A DNA stretch of 64,000 bases, taken from NCBI GenBank assembly GCA_023429995.1, contig JAEZCE010000052.1, positions 1-64,000 of the forward strand. The letters are read 5' to 3'. Numbering within the stretch: the stretch's first letter is position 1; the number at the start of each line of letters is the position of its first letter. Below, piece by piece: positions 7,336 through 15,257 of the stretch. The notes under the pieces are model-generated. The model did no database searches and was not told the origin of the DNA. It saw only the letters and a program-made list of their open reading frames with translations. Position numbers and translations under genes: made by a program. The DNA is from Bacillota bacterium (GTDB taxonomy: Bacteria > Bacillota > UBA4882 > UBA8346).

Positions 7336-8831
7336 AAAGTAATCTCCGGCTTGATACTAAGCTTATCTTTGAGAAAACCGGCTCCGGAAAACGGGCTTGG
7401 CTCCTTCCAAGCACTCGGGTTCCCGACGGTTTCATCAGCCAAAACATAAAACCCGGCCAATTACGCCAATCTCCCTTAAATTTTCCGGAGTTGGCCGAAA
7501 TCGACGTCATTCGCCATTATACCGAGCTATCGTCTCGTAATTATGGGGTTGATACCAATTTTTATCCCTTAGGCTCCTGTACCATGAAGTATAATCCCAA
7601 AATTAACGAAGACTTGGCGGCTCTTTCTGATTTTCTGCAAATCCATCCTTTGCTTCCCGAAAAAATGGTCCAGGGTACCCTGGGGATTCTTTATGAATTG
7701 GAACAACACCTCATTGAAATCTCCGGAATGGATGCCTTTACATTGCAACCGGCAGCCGGCGCCCAAGGTGAACTGACCGGCTTGTTCATCTTAAAAAAAT
7801 ATCTGGAATCAGTGGGCCAAGCGAACCGCATTCAAATCCTCATTCCTTCATCGGCGCACGGTACCAATCCGGCCAGCGCATCGATGGCCGGATTCGAAAC
7901 ATTAACAGTTCGCTGCAACGATGACGGACTGGTTGATATTGACCATTTAAAATCACTTTTAAATTCCGCAACAGCCGGACTCATGTTAACGAATCCAAAT
8001 ACCTTGGGACTTTTCGAAAGGTCAATCACTACGGTTGCCGACTTGGTCCACCGGTCAGGTGGGCTATTATACTACGACGGCGCTAATCTCAATGCGATTA
8101 TGGGGCTCATCAGACCGGGTGATATGGGATTTGACATTATGCACCTCAATCTGCACAAGACTTTTGCCGCTCCTCATGGTGGAGGTGGACCTGGCGCTGG
8201 TCCTGTTGGAGTAAAAGACTTTTTGGCAAAATTCTTGCCCTATCCCGTGGTTCAAAAAAATGGCCCCGGATATTCTTGGGATTATGACCGGCCTTTCAGT
8301 ATCGGAAAAATTCACGGATTTTACGGCAACGTCGGTGTAGCCATCAAGGCCTTGATGTACATTCGCGCCATGGGCGCCGATGGCTTAGCGCAAGTTAGCC
8401 GGGATGCTATTTTAAATGCAAATTATCTGCAATCTAAGCTTAAACAATATTTCAGATTACCTTATCCCCAATTTTGCATGCATGAGTTTGTCATATCGGC
8501 TGCCAATTTAAAAAAATCTCACCAAATCTCGGCCTTACATATCGCCAAACGACTCTTGGATTTTGGGATTCATCCCCCGACCATTTACTTCCCCTTGATT
8601 ATCGAAGAGGCCCTGATGATCGAGGCCACCGAAACCGAAAGTCTTGAAACCTTAGACCGTTTTATTGAGATGATGGTGGATCTCTACCATGAAGCGATCC
8701 ATTCGCCGGAAATAGTTACTACGGCTCCACACCGCACATTAATCTCCAAAGTCGACGAAACTTTAGCGGCCCGTAATCCTAAATTGCGGTGGCATGCGGA
8801 AATAAGCAATCATCCTGATATGGGGAAATGA
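7332..8831 (+). CDS. gcvPB: Glycine dehydrogenase (decarboxylating) subunit 2
   Basis: Subunit 2 of P protein, 499 residues, with GTG start overlapping the gcvPA stop. The pyridoxal phosphate lysine lies in HLNLHKTFAAPHGGGGPG, preceded by the cofactor-site stretches FTLQPAAGAQGELTG and PSSAHGTNPASA. SCTMKYNPKINE near residue 85 is also characteristic. It forms the active dimer with GcvPA. Length and motifs are intact, so the decarboxylase should be functional, provided H and L proteins are encoded elsewhere in the genome. Confidence 0.95.
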   Translation: MKSNLRLDTKLIFEKTGSGKRAWLLPSTRVPDGFISQNIKPGQLRQSPLNFPELAEIDVIRHYTELSSRNYGVDTNFYPLGSCTMKYNPKINEDLAALSDFLQIHPLLPEKMVQGTLGILYELEQHLIEISGMDAFTLQPAAGAQGELTGLFILKKYLESVGQANRIQILIPSSAHGTNPASASMAGFETLTVRCNDDGLVDIDHLKSLLNSATAGLMLTNPNTLGLFERSITTVADLVHRSGGLLYYDGANLNAIMGLIRPGDMGFDIMHLNLHKTFAAPHGGGGPGAGPVGVKDFLAKFLPYPVVQKNGPGYSWDYDRPFSIGKIHGFYGNVGVAIKALMYIRAMGADGLAQVSRDAILNANYLQSKLKQYFRLPYPQFCMHEFVISAANLKKSHQISALHIAKRLLDFGIHPPTIYFPLIIEEALMIEATETESLETLDRFIEMMVDLYHEAIHSPEIVTTAPHRTLISKVDETLAARNPKLRWHAEISNHPDMGK

Positions 8832-8850
8832 AATAGCGAGGTTAAAGTGT

Positions 8851-8866
8851 TTTTTCACGTGAAACT
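8851..8866. other. parS-like centromere site
   Basis: The palindrome TTTTTCACGTGAAACT matches 14 of 16 bases of the Spo0J/ParB site TGTTTCACGTGAAACA, including the full central TTTCACGTGAAAC. It lies in the gap between gcvPB and the transglycosylase gene, about 6.4 kb from parB. ParB would load here and spread. Confidence 0.75.
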
Positions 8867-8952
8867 AATACCCTCATATCCTTCCAATGTATAATATCAT
8901 TAACAATTACCAATACTTTCTATAAAGTAGTCGTTATTAGGAGGTTTTATTC

Positions 8953-9726
8953 ATGGGTAAACACTTCATTCAATATATAATTGCATTGACTGCAATCCTT
9001 TTATTCACAGTTACATCTTCTGTTTTCGCAATGACTCCCCACAAATTCAGCGATTTCCCCGACTGCAATGAGCAAAACAGCGCTTTTGAGTATCAACTTC
9101 AATTATTGTTCGGGTTAATTGATACCTATAATCCCGCCTTAACCCAGGAACAAAAGAAATTAGTATGTAAAACAATACTGAAAGAAGCCGACACCACTGG
9201 TTTTGACCCTTTCTTTATCTCGAGTATAATTGCAGCCGAATCTTCATTTCATCCGAAAGCTATTTCACCTTGTAAAGCTCTCGGTTTAATGCAGTTAACC
9301 TCTTGCGTCTATCGTCCGATGAATATTCACGACCCTTTTAATATTCAACAAAATATCTATGCCGGCACCCGGTTCCTCAAATATTTAAAGACTTTATTCA
9401 GCGACAGCAACCTGATCTTGGCTGCATATAACGCCGGCCCGACCCGAGTTGCCCGGTTAGGAAGAATACCCCGAATCCGGGAGACCCTCCATTACATCGA
9501 AAAAGTCAATGGGCTCTATTCTGATTTAAGACAAAATTTTATTACCCTTTTAAACAATTCCATCGCCAAAATTCAATTGTGTAAAACTTTGAAAGCGATA
9601 AGTAATCCCAAAGCTATGGTTCAATATGCAGCTTACAAATCTTCTGCTGAGTCTACAACCTTTTTTGGGAACACGCTGTGCATTTGCGAACCGGAACAAC
9701 ATTCAAGATTTCTCATCCAGGCTTAA
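8953..9726 (+). CDS. Lytic transglycosylase, SLT domain
   Basis: A signal peptide (residues 1-26) precedes a transglycosylase SLT domain. The catalytic Glu is in IAAESSFHPKAIS, followed by the family's ALGLMQL and the AAYNAGP motif. Such enzymes cleave the MurNAc-GlcNAc bond of peptidoglycan and form 1,6-anhydro ends. AGGAGG lies before the ATG. The C-terminal 60 residues are Cys-containing and not clearly part of the domain. Its 3' end overlaps the convergent DUF559 gene by 24 bases, a tight arrangement with no room for a terminator between them. Confidence 0.9.
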   Translation: MGKHFIQYIIALTAILLFTVTSSVFAMTPHKFSDFPDCNEQNSAFEYQLQLLFGLIDTYNPALTQEQKKLVCKTILKEADTTGFDPFFISSIIAAESSFHPKAISPCKALGLMQLTSCVYRPMNIHDPFNIQQNIYAGTRFLKYLKTLFSDSNLILAAYNAGPTRVARLGRIPRIRETLHYIEKVNGLYSDLRQNFITLLNNSIAKIQLCKTLKAISNPKAMVQYAAYKSSAESTTFFGNTLCICEPEQHSRFLIQA

Positions 9727-10155
9727 AAAATAATCTTCAATGGTTTTCGGCTTTTTAGGGTTCGATTCCTTGGTTGATTGAAGCTTGGGCAATCGCTTTT
9801 TCCACTCATCGTTCCGGATTTCTTTGCTATCCATTCCTCTTAGGCGGTGGATCGTTTGTTCAATTTCCGCTAAACATCCCGGAAGGTTCTCCCGGATCTG
9901 CTGATTACTGATTCGAATCACCAAAATTCCTCTATCCATCAGAAAATGATCTTTACTCTGATCCAAGCGTTGTTGCTTCGTGCTTAAATGAGTGTATCCA
10001 TCCACTTCGATAACCAGCCGGTAACTGGGAAACCAAAAATCCACCTCATACCCTTCCAAAGTATGGTTCTGCTTAAATGACCATTTCTTTCTTTGGAGAG
10101 CTTGCGCCAGACGGGTTTCGGCTTTGGTGCGACAACTGTCTCTCAACTTATCCAT
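9703..10155 (-). CDS. DUF559 (Vsr-like) endonuclease-fold protein
   Basis: The 150-residue protein carries the DUF559 pattern: a basic helix beginning TKAETRLAQALQ, then YEVDFWFPSYRLVIEVDG with the acidic residues of a PD-(D/E)XK-like nuclease core, then the DQSKDHFLMDRGILVIRISN strand-helix. The family is related to very-short-patch repair endonucleases, but most members have no tested activity. The C-terminal third is hydrophilic and less conserved. It is convergent with the transglycosylase gene and divergent from glnR. No methyltransferase is adjacent, so a role in a restriction system is not supported here. Confidence 0.8.
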   Translation of the reverse strand: MDKLRDSCRTKAETRLAQALQRKKWSFKQNHTLEGYEVDFWFPSYRLVIEVDGYTHLSTKQQRLDQSKDHFLMDRGILVIRISNQQIRENLPGCLAEIEQTIHRLRGMDSKEIRNDEWKKRLPKLQSTKESNPKKPKTIEDYFLSLDEKS

Positions 10156-10189
10156 GCTTCTCCTCGATTTTCCATATGCTGGCTAATTG

Positions 10190-10218
10190 TTGACATTTCT
10201 CTAACATTCCCGTATACT
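10190..10218 (+). promoter_or_regulatory. SigA promoter of glnR-glnA
   Basis: The consensus -35 TTGACA (10190-10195) and -10 TATACT (10213-10218) are separated by exactly 17 bases, 48 bases upstream of the glnR start. TGTT and AACA half-sites around the -35 resemble a GlnR operator, but the spacing is two bases longer than the standard TGTNA-N7-TNACA, so autoregulation is only suggested. Confidence 0.85.
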
Positions 10219-10265
10219 TATTTAAAATGGTATTTTATTAATGATTGGAATTAAGGAGTACTTCA

Positions 10266-10652
10266 ATGTCAAATAATGATTCGATTTATCCAATCAGCGT
10301 CGTGATGACAATGACTAATTTAACGGCTCGCCAAATACGTTATTATGAATCCAACGATCTGATCAAACCCGCGCGCTCTAAAGGCAATCAAAGATTGTAT
10401 ACGCCGCAAGATGTGGAAAACCTTTTATTAATCAAAAGTTTACTTGAAAAAGGGCTTAATTTGGATGGTATCAAGGCGATTATCAATAGTCCTAAAACAA
10501 CCGAGACCGTAATACCGCCTAACGTGCCAGCTGCCCCGTCGACTCCGACAGTGTTCAGTTCGCACCGCCCGGAAGCGCCTAAGCTTACTTCTTTATATCC
10601 TGTAAATAATCAAGAAGCATTAAATAATTGGTTGCAGCACAAAAGAAAATAA
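10266..10652 (+). CDS. glnR: MerR-family nitrogen regulator GlnR-like
   Basis: The ATG at 10266 follows AAGGAG; an in-frame upstream TTG is not needed. The 128-residue protein begins with a MerR helix-turn-helix (LTARQIRYYESNDLIKPARS, then GNQRLYTPQDVENLLLIKSLLEKGLNL). Immediately downstream is glnA, the hallmark context of GlnR, which represses glnRA when nitrogen is plentiful. The C-terminal third is Pro- and Thr-rich and then hydrophilic, the part of GlnR that senses feedback-inhibited glutamine synthetase. TnrA is a less likely alternative because that gene is not usually next to glnA. Confidence 0.88.
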   Translation: MSNNDSIYPISVVMTMTNLTARQIRYYESNDLIKPARSKGNQRLYTPQDVENLLLIKSLLEKGLNLDGIKAIINSPKTTETVIPPNVPAAPSTPTVFSSHRPEAPKLTSLYPVNNQEALNNWLQHKRK

Positions 10653-10667
10653 GGATGTGGATTCGAC

Positions 10668-11990
10668 ATGACAAAGGAAGAAGTACTTAAAAAATGTAAG
10701 GAGCTTGATGTCCGTTTCATCCGCCTACAATTCACCGACATCTTAGGCGTTGTCAAAAATCTGGCGATACCGGTTAGCCAATTTCCCCGGGCCTTGGACA
10801 ATGAAATCATGTTTGATGGTTCTTCTATTGAAGGATTCACCAGGGTCGAGGAATCGGATATGATTTTGAAGCCCGATTTAAATACCTTTGCTATTTTCCC
10901 TTGGCGCCCCAAAGAAGGCGCCGTCGCCAGAATTATCTGCGATATTTATACCCCCGAACTGGAACCTTTTCAAGGCGATCCCCGCTACATTTTAAAACAG
11001 ACCATCAAAGAAGCTCAAGATTTAGGGTATTCAATTAATGTTGGACCGGAATGTGAATTTTTCCTATTCAAGTCCAATGATGACGGTTCCCCATCGCTGG
11101 TCGCCCATGATAAAGGCGGTTATTTCGACCTCTCTCCGAATGATTTAGGGGAAAATGCCCGCCGTGAAATCGTCCTTACTTTGGAAGAGATGGGGTTTGA
11201 AATTGAAGCCTCCCATCACGAAGTTTCTCCCGGACAGCATGAAATCGATTTTAAATATTCGGATCCTTTAACAGCGGCCGATCGCGTGACTACCCTGAAA
11301 TTCGTCACCCGGATCATTGCGCTAAACCATAAATTGCATGCAACTTTCATGCCTAAACCTCTATTCGGCATCAATGGTTCGGGAATGCACATTCACTTAT
11401 CCCTTTTTAAAGATGGCCAAAATGCTTTTTTTGATCCCAACGCTGCTCATGAGCTCAGTCCCACAGCCCTATACTTTATCGGCGGGCTCCTTAAGCACGC
11501 CAAGGGTATCACCGCCATTACCAATCCCTTGGTGAATTCCTATAAACGTTTAATACCGGGTTATGAAGCTCCCGTTTATCAATCGTGGTCAGCTTCCAAT
11601 CGTAGCGCTCTGATTCGAGTTCCAGCCTCCCGTGGCAATAATACTCGGATGGAATTAAGAAGCCCCGATCCCTGTTGTAATCCTTATTTAGCTTTTAGTT
11701 TAATGATTAGAGCCGGTCTGGATGGCCTGGCCAATAAAATCAATTCCGGCGCGCCCATTCAAAAGAATATTTTTCTAATGTCCCAGGTGGAACGGTCACT
11801 TGAAAATATCACCGCTCTTCCAGACTCATTATATGAGGCCTTAGTCGAAATGGAAAAGGATCCTTTGATTCTTGAGACTTTAGGCGAACACATTTTTTAC
11901 CGGTTTTTAGAAGCAAAGTCCATTGAATGGGAAGTCTACCGCAGTCAAGTTCATCAATGGGAAACCGATCAATATCTTGGTGTATTTTAA
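10668..11990 (+). CDS. glnA: Glutamine synthetase, type I-alpha
   Basis: The enzyme makes glutamine from glutamate, ammonia and ATP. The 440-residue length is that of the short GSI-alpha form, which lacks the insertion and adenylylation tyrosine of GSI-beta. Seen are the FDGSSIEGFTRVEESDM loop (its Arg is the feedback-inhibition residue of the Bacillus enzyme), the metal-site GPECEFFLF, HHEVSPGQHEIDF, the glutamate-site NGSGMHIH and the ATP-site NRSALIRVPASR. It ends in the usual WEVYRSQVHQWETDQYLGVF-like tail. It is co-transcribed with glnR, 15 bases upstream, and followed by a strong terminator. Confidence 0.97.
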   Translation: MTKEEVLKKCKELDVRFIRLQFTDILGVVKNLAIPVSQFPRALDNEIMFDGSSIEGFTRVEESDMILKPDLNTFAIFPWRPKEGAVARIICDIYTPELEPFQGDPRYILKQTIKEAQDLGYSINVGPECEFFLFKSNDDGSPSLVAHDKGGYFDLSPNDLGENARREIVLTLEEMGFEIEASHHEVSPGQHEIDFKYSDPLTAADRVTTLKFVTRIIALNHKLHATFMPKPLFGINGSGMHIHLSLFKDGQNAFFDPNAAHELSPTALYFIGGLLKHAKGITAITNPLVNSYKRLIPGYEAPVYQSWSASNRSALIRVPASRGNNTRMELRSPDPCCNPYLAFSLMIRAGLDGLANKINSGAPIQKNIFLMSQVERSLENITALPDSLYEALVEMEKDPLILETLGEHIFYRFLEAKSIEWEVYRSQVHQWETDQYLGVF

Positions 11991-12017
11991 CCTCTCCAAA
12001 TCATTTATAAAAAAGGC

Positions 12018-12050
12018 AAAAAAAAAACTCCGTTTAAGGAGTTTTTTTTT
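12018..12050. terminator. Bidirectional terminator between glnA and bactofilin
   Basis: The arms ACTCC and GGAGT (with flanking A and T runs extending the pairing) close a TTTAA loop and are followed by nine T residues. Its A-run lets it also serve the convergent bactofilin gene. Confidence 0.85.
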
Positions 12051-12454
12051 CAGGCTTCAGTTGGTGTGTCGACTCGCAATGCCTTGCCTCTTTCCTTTAG
12101 CTCGCCTCTTGGCAGGGGCGAACAAAGCCCTTGCATATAAGCGCCATCTTCTACAACCAAAGTCACCATTTTCGAATCACCGGTAACTTTAGCGGAGGGC
12201 GCTAATTCCAGTCTTCCCCGGGCTTCAATTGAACCCTTCACTTCCCCAGCGATAATAATATTTCGAGCGACAAGATTACCGACCACCTTACCGCTTTCTC
12301 CTACGATTAAGTCTCCCCCGATATGAAGTTCCCCTTCATAATAACCATCAATCCGCAACGCTCCGCCAGGAGCCTCTAAATTTCCTTTAAAACTACATTC
12401 TTTTCCAACCAAGGTATCCACTTTACGCGAATTAATTCCTTCTTTAGATTGCAT
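12050..12454 (-). CDS. Bactofilin (polymer-forming cytoskeletal protein)
   Basis: The 134-residue protein contains a central right-handed beta-helix of the bactofilin (DUF583) type: TLVGKECSFKGNLEAPGGALRIDG, then repeating turns such as GDLIVGESGKVVGNL and KGSIEARGRLELAPSAKVTGD. Short hydrophilic ends flank it. Bactofilins self-assemble into membrane-associated filaments that position cell-wall enzymes. In many genomes a bactofilin gene follows an M23 peptidase gene, and the same order is found here, but the peptidase (12469-13084) is broken. GGGGAGGG lies before the ATG. Confidence 0.92.
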   Translation of the reverse strand: MQSKEGINSRKVDTLVGKECSFKGNLEAPGGALRIDGYYEGELHIGGDLIVGESGKVVGNLVARNIIIAGEVKGSIEARGRLELAPSAKVTGDSKMVTLVVEDGAYMQGLCSPLPRGELKERGKALRVDTPTEA

Positions 12455-12468
12455 CGTAACCCTCCCCG

Positions 12469-13084
12469 TTAATTTCTGAAAAAAGATACTAACTTTAACC
12501 GCTGGCCATTTATATGAACCTCATAATGGAGGTGGAGCCCTTTACTACCGCCATAACTAATTGAAAGAACGATAACTGATACCCTTTTAACCCATTGCCT
12601 TCCCGACACTAACAACTTGGCATCATTCCGGCTAGATTCTAGTAGAACGTATCTTCCCAATTTCTGATTGCCATTAATTTACGATACGCCTCTACTAGTT
12701 TGCTTTCCCCGTTCTAGCGCCTTTTTGCTGAATAGCCCGCCATATCGTTGAAATTTTTGTCCGTTCCAATTTCAAACGGCTTAATTCTTCAGCAATCTGA
12801 TAGCTTTTTTGTAATGTAGGCTTTACTTCACTTTGTTCCTTTTCTAACTTGGCGATCTGGTGTTTTTTGGCTTTAACATCTTGCCGGAAATGATATATCT
12901 GCTTTACTTGCATGGTATATGCAAAAAAAACGTACAAATTGAACCCGATGATTACAGTGATACACAAAACCGACCAAAAAGGAATACCAATACTTTTAAC
13001 CTGGCCTCCCGAGGAATTTGGAACAAGCATAAAGGTAAATCCCTTAGCAAATTTCCGTTTAATAAATTTCAGGATTGTTTTCAT
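12469..13084 (-). pseudogene. Broken M23 peptidase gene with small element inserted
   Basis: The 5' part (13084-12695) encodes the start of a membrane-anchored M23 metallopeptidase: a basic N-terminus, one membrane helix (near residues 33-53) and a coiled coil, after a good GAGGTG site. It stops at a TAG within the edge of an inverted-repeat element (12639-12698). Past the element, the last about 45 codons of an M23 domain are still readable in one frame: QWVKR, GLHLHYEV and the INGQ turn before the end. The motif GLHLHYE holds the conserved HxH metal site, while earlier domain parts, including the first metal ligands, are missing. Hence there was an insertion plus a deletion, and decay. A functional truncated N-terminal protein cannot be excluded. 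Confidence 0.8.
12639..12698. repeat. Small inverted-repeat element, copy 1 (MITE-like)
   Basis: The ends are CTAGTAGAACGTAT (12639-12652) and ATACGCCTCTACTAG (12684-12698), which are imperfect inverted repeats. The right half (AATTTCTGATTGCCATT, then ATTTACGATA) is nearly identical to a second copy at 46164-46251. It is too short to encode a transposase. It lies exactly at the break of the M23 pseudogene. Confidence 0.7.
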
Positions 13085-13095
13085 GCTCCACCTCA

Positions 13096-13158
13096 AGAAA
13101 AAAACTCACCCATCTTTTTTCGTCAATTTTTAAATTCCAGAAAAATGGATGGGTTTTA
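13096..13158 (-). terminator. Likely terminator of the DUF4446 gene
   Basis: On the minus strand ACCCATC and GATGGGT arms, with a long AT-rich loop, are followed by GAGTTTTTTT. It would end transcription coming from 13743-13231. The long loop lowers the certainty. Confidence 0.5.
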
Positions 13159-13230
13159 TATTTCGACAATCTTCATGGTTTTCCTGCTAAAATCCTAAAA
13201 AATCCTGTTCTTTCCAAAACTTTCGTTCAT

Positions 13231-13743
13231 TTATTCGGTTTTCTTCCCAATCCCTCTGATTGCCTTATCAATTGCTTCTTTTTCTTCATCCGATAGGGGA
13301 TAAATGGATGAGCCCTTTTGCACCGGTTTGCAATATACCCGCGCTTCTTCCCGTCCGAAAATACTGCTCATGACGATTCCATCCCCTAAGGCATCAAGCA
13401 TTGCAAAGGCAAAACTTTGATCTCCTCCGGTATTTTCAAAAGCTTGGAAGCGGACCAAGTTCCAATTTTGCAAATGCCGTTCCTCTAATATTTGGTTATT
13501 TGTGAGACGGTCATCGATTTGTTGCTGTTTGTGAAAAACTTGATTTGTTTTCTCCAACAATTCAAGCAATAATGGTTCTAAATCTCTGCCTTCCGCTCTC
13601 TTTAACAAATTCCTATACTTTTTTAATGTAAAATAGGATGCTAAAAAAAGAACAATTAACAAAACATTCAATCCAATAACTGATAAAAAAATTACCAGCA
13701 TATTTTGGGCCAGCCAATTATTAAAGAACGTAACCTCGTTCAT
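13231..13743 (-). CDS. DUF4446 family membrane-anchored protein
   Basis: The 170-residue product has one N-terminal membrane helix (residues 13-38), a short coiled-coil stretch (KRAEGRDLEPLLLELLEKTNQVF) and a C-terminal globular domain with the DUF4446 pattern NWNLVRFQAFENTGGDQSFAFAMLD and GDGIVMSSIFGREEARVY. The family has unknown function and is regularly found downstream of parA-parB near the origin in Clostridia and relatives, which matches this place. The start ATG has only a moderate ribosome site. No catalytic residues stand out. Confidence 0.88.
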   Translation of the reverse strand: MNEVTFFNNWLAQNMLVIFLSVIGLNVLLIVLFLASYFTLKKYRNLLKRAEGRDLEPLLLELLEKTNQVFHKQQQIDDRLTNNQILEERHLQNWNLVRFQAFENTGGDQSFAFAMLDALGDGIVMSSIFGREEARVYCKPVQKGSSIYPLSDEEKEAIDKAIRGIGKKTE

Positions 13744-14381
13744 TGGAGCAACAACCTTTCCAGTTTTATCGATTTACTCTTAAATTCCACAAGAATTATT
13801 CTGCAAAGTATCAACCTGCTCCTCCATTTTTTTAAAATTTTTCTTTCGGGATTTTTACCTTTTCATCGGCGTCTTTTAATATATTGATGCACTTTCATGC
13901 CTTTTTAAATTAAATTTCAAACAATCCCTTATTCATCACTGTGCCCCAAAGATAGTTTGTAACAAGCGTCCGCGCAGGTATGATCATACGCCGAAAAGAA
14001 CAGATACAATATATCGAGATCAAAACGCACAATCAAACTATATATTGTATTTATTCATGACTCAACTTTGGTAAAGGAAAAGGTCGTTGAAAACCCCGAA
14101 TCCCTAAGCATAAAATAAGAAAATATCTTGGCAAACAGCCTAAGGCCCCTACCCTAGCCCTTTAGAAACGCAAAGTGTTTTTAAGGAATTGTTTCAAAAT
14201 CCACTTAAAGGGTATGGGCCCGGCCCGCGGGTTTTGACAGTTGAGCTTCGAAGCTTGAAATACCGCGATTGACCTTAATTTGAGCCAGTTTCCTTTAAGG
14301 GATGGGTCGCCCTTAGACCCTGAATTCTTCGAATTTTTTTCAGCCTATAATCTCTTCATAAAGCTCGTTCTATATCTTTGT
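13744..14381. other. Non-coding gap with palindromes
   Basis: No credible gene is seen in these 640 bases. They hold a perfect palindrome GTATGATCATAC (13979-13990) and a perfect 11-base inverted repeat ATACAATATAT / ATATATTGTAT (14004-14014 with 14040-14050). Further downstream are a GC-rich patch (14215-14235) and an AATTC-TTC-GAATT hairpin followed by T residues (14322-14341). The parts before 13970 are AT-rich leader sequence of the minus-strand DUF4446 gene. Confidence 0.5.
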
Positions 14382-15143
14382 TTATTTATCGGCAGCTTCT
14401 CCAAGCAAATTAATCCGATGTGCTAAAACTCCAGCTCCAAAACCATTATCGATATTAACGACTCCAATTCCGCTGGCGCATGAATTTAACATACTTAAAA
14501 GTGGAGCAACTCCTTGAAAATTGGTTCCATATCCGATACTGGTCGGAACCGCTACAATGGGTTTATCGACCAAACCTCCCACTACACTTGCTAAAGCGCC
14601 TTCCATACCGGCTACAACGATCAACACCCGGCACTCATCAATGATTGATTTTTTGTCAAACAAGCGGTGAATTCCTGCCACACCTACATCGTAGATTCTT
14701 TGAACCTTGCTTCCCATAATTTCCGCAGTGATGCACGCTTCTTCCGCCACAGGCAAATCGGCCGTGCCAGCCGATAAAACACCAATAACCCCCTGACTTA
14801 CTTTTTTATTTCTCCACAATGCAACAACTCTAGCCTCTTCGAAATACCGAACATCTTCAATTTGGCTCTTAATGCTTTGAAAAACTTCTTTAGTAGCACG
14901 GGACGCCATCACATTAAGAGAACAATCTGCAAGACTCTTGAAAATTGCAACGATTTGTTCGATAGTTTTCCCCGGGCAATAAATAACCTCAGAGTTCCCA
15001 TTTCTTAAATTACGGTGAGTATCAATGTTTGCAAAACCAAGATTTTGATAAGGAAAATCATTTAATTTCTTTAGGACATCCTCCGGCCGAGATTGGCCCG
15101 TAGCTATTTCTTCCAACCAATGCAGTATCATTTCTTTATCCAT
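14382..15143 (-). CDS. larB: LarB, pyridinium biscarboxylate mononucleotide synthase
   Basis: LarB carboxylates and hydrolyses nicotinic acid adenine dinucleotide in the first step of nickel-pincer cofactor synthesis for lactate racemase-type enzymes. The C-terminal half has the PurE-like fold with IGVLSAGTADLPVAEEA, DVGVAGIHRL, VLIVVAGMEGALASVVGGL and PTSIGYGTNFQGVAPLLSMLNSC, typical of LarB. ATG at 15143 is preferred (AGGATG upstream) to a TTG three codons earlier. No larC, larE or larA lies in the window, so the rest of the pathway must be elsewhere or absent. It sits downstream of parB with a parS-like site in the gap. Confidence 0.9.
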   Translation of the reverse strand: MDKEMILHWLEEIATGQSRPEDVLKKLNDFPYQNLGFANIDTHRNLRNGNSEVIYCPGKTIEQIVAIFKSLADCSLNVMASRATKEVFQSIKSQIEDVRYFEEARVVALWRNKKVSQGVIGVLSAGTADLPVAEEACITAEIMGSKVQRIYDVGVAGIHRLFDKKSIIDECRVLIVVAGMEGALASVVGGLVDKPIVAVPTSIGYGTNFQGVAPLLSMLNSCASGIGVVNIDNGFGAGVLAHRINLLGEAADK

Positions 15144-15206
15144 TGAATTCAATCATCCTATCCTTCTGTGCAATTATCAAAAGAAGTATTATTTCATAAC
15201 ACAATC

Positions 15207-15222
15207 CGTTTCACGTGAAACA
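15207..15222. other. parS centromere site
   Basis: CGTTTCACGTGAAACA matches the parS consensus at 15 of 16 positions. It lies just downstream of parB, between parB and larB. Confidence 0.9.
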
Positions 15223-15257
15223 AGTTTAAAAAAACGGCGATTACTCGCCGTCGAAAG

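Noticed and set aside
10188..10206. GlnR operator at the glnR promoter
   Set aside because: TGTT and AACA arms are present, but the spacing is two bases longer than the consensus, so it is not listed as a site.
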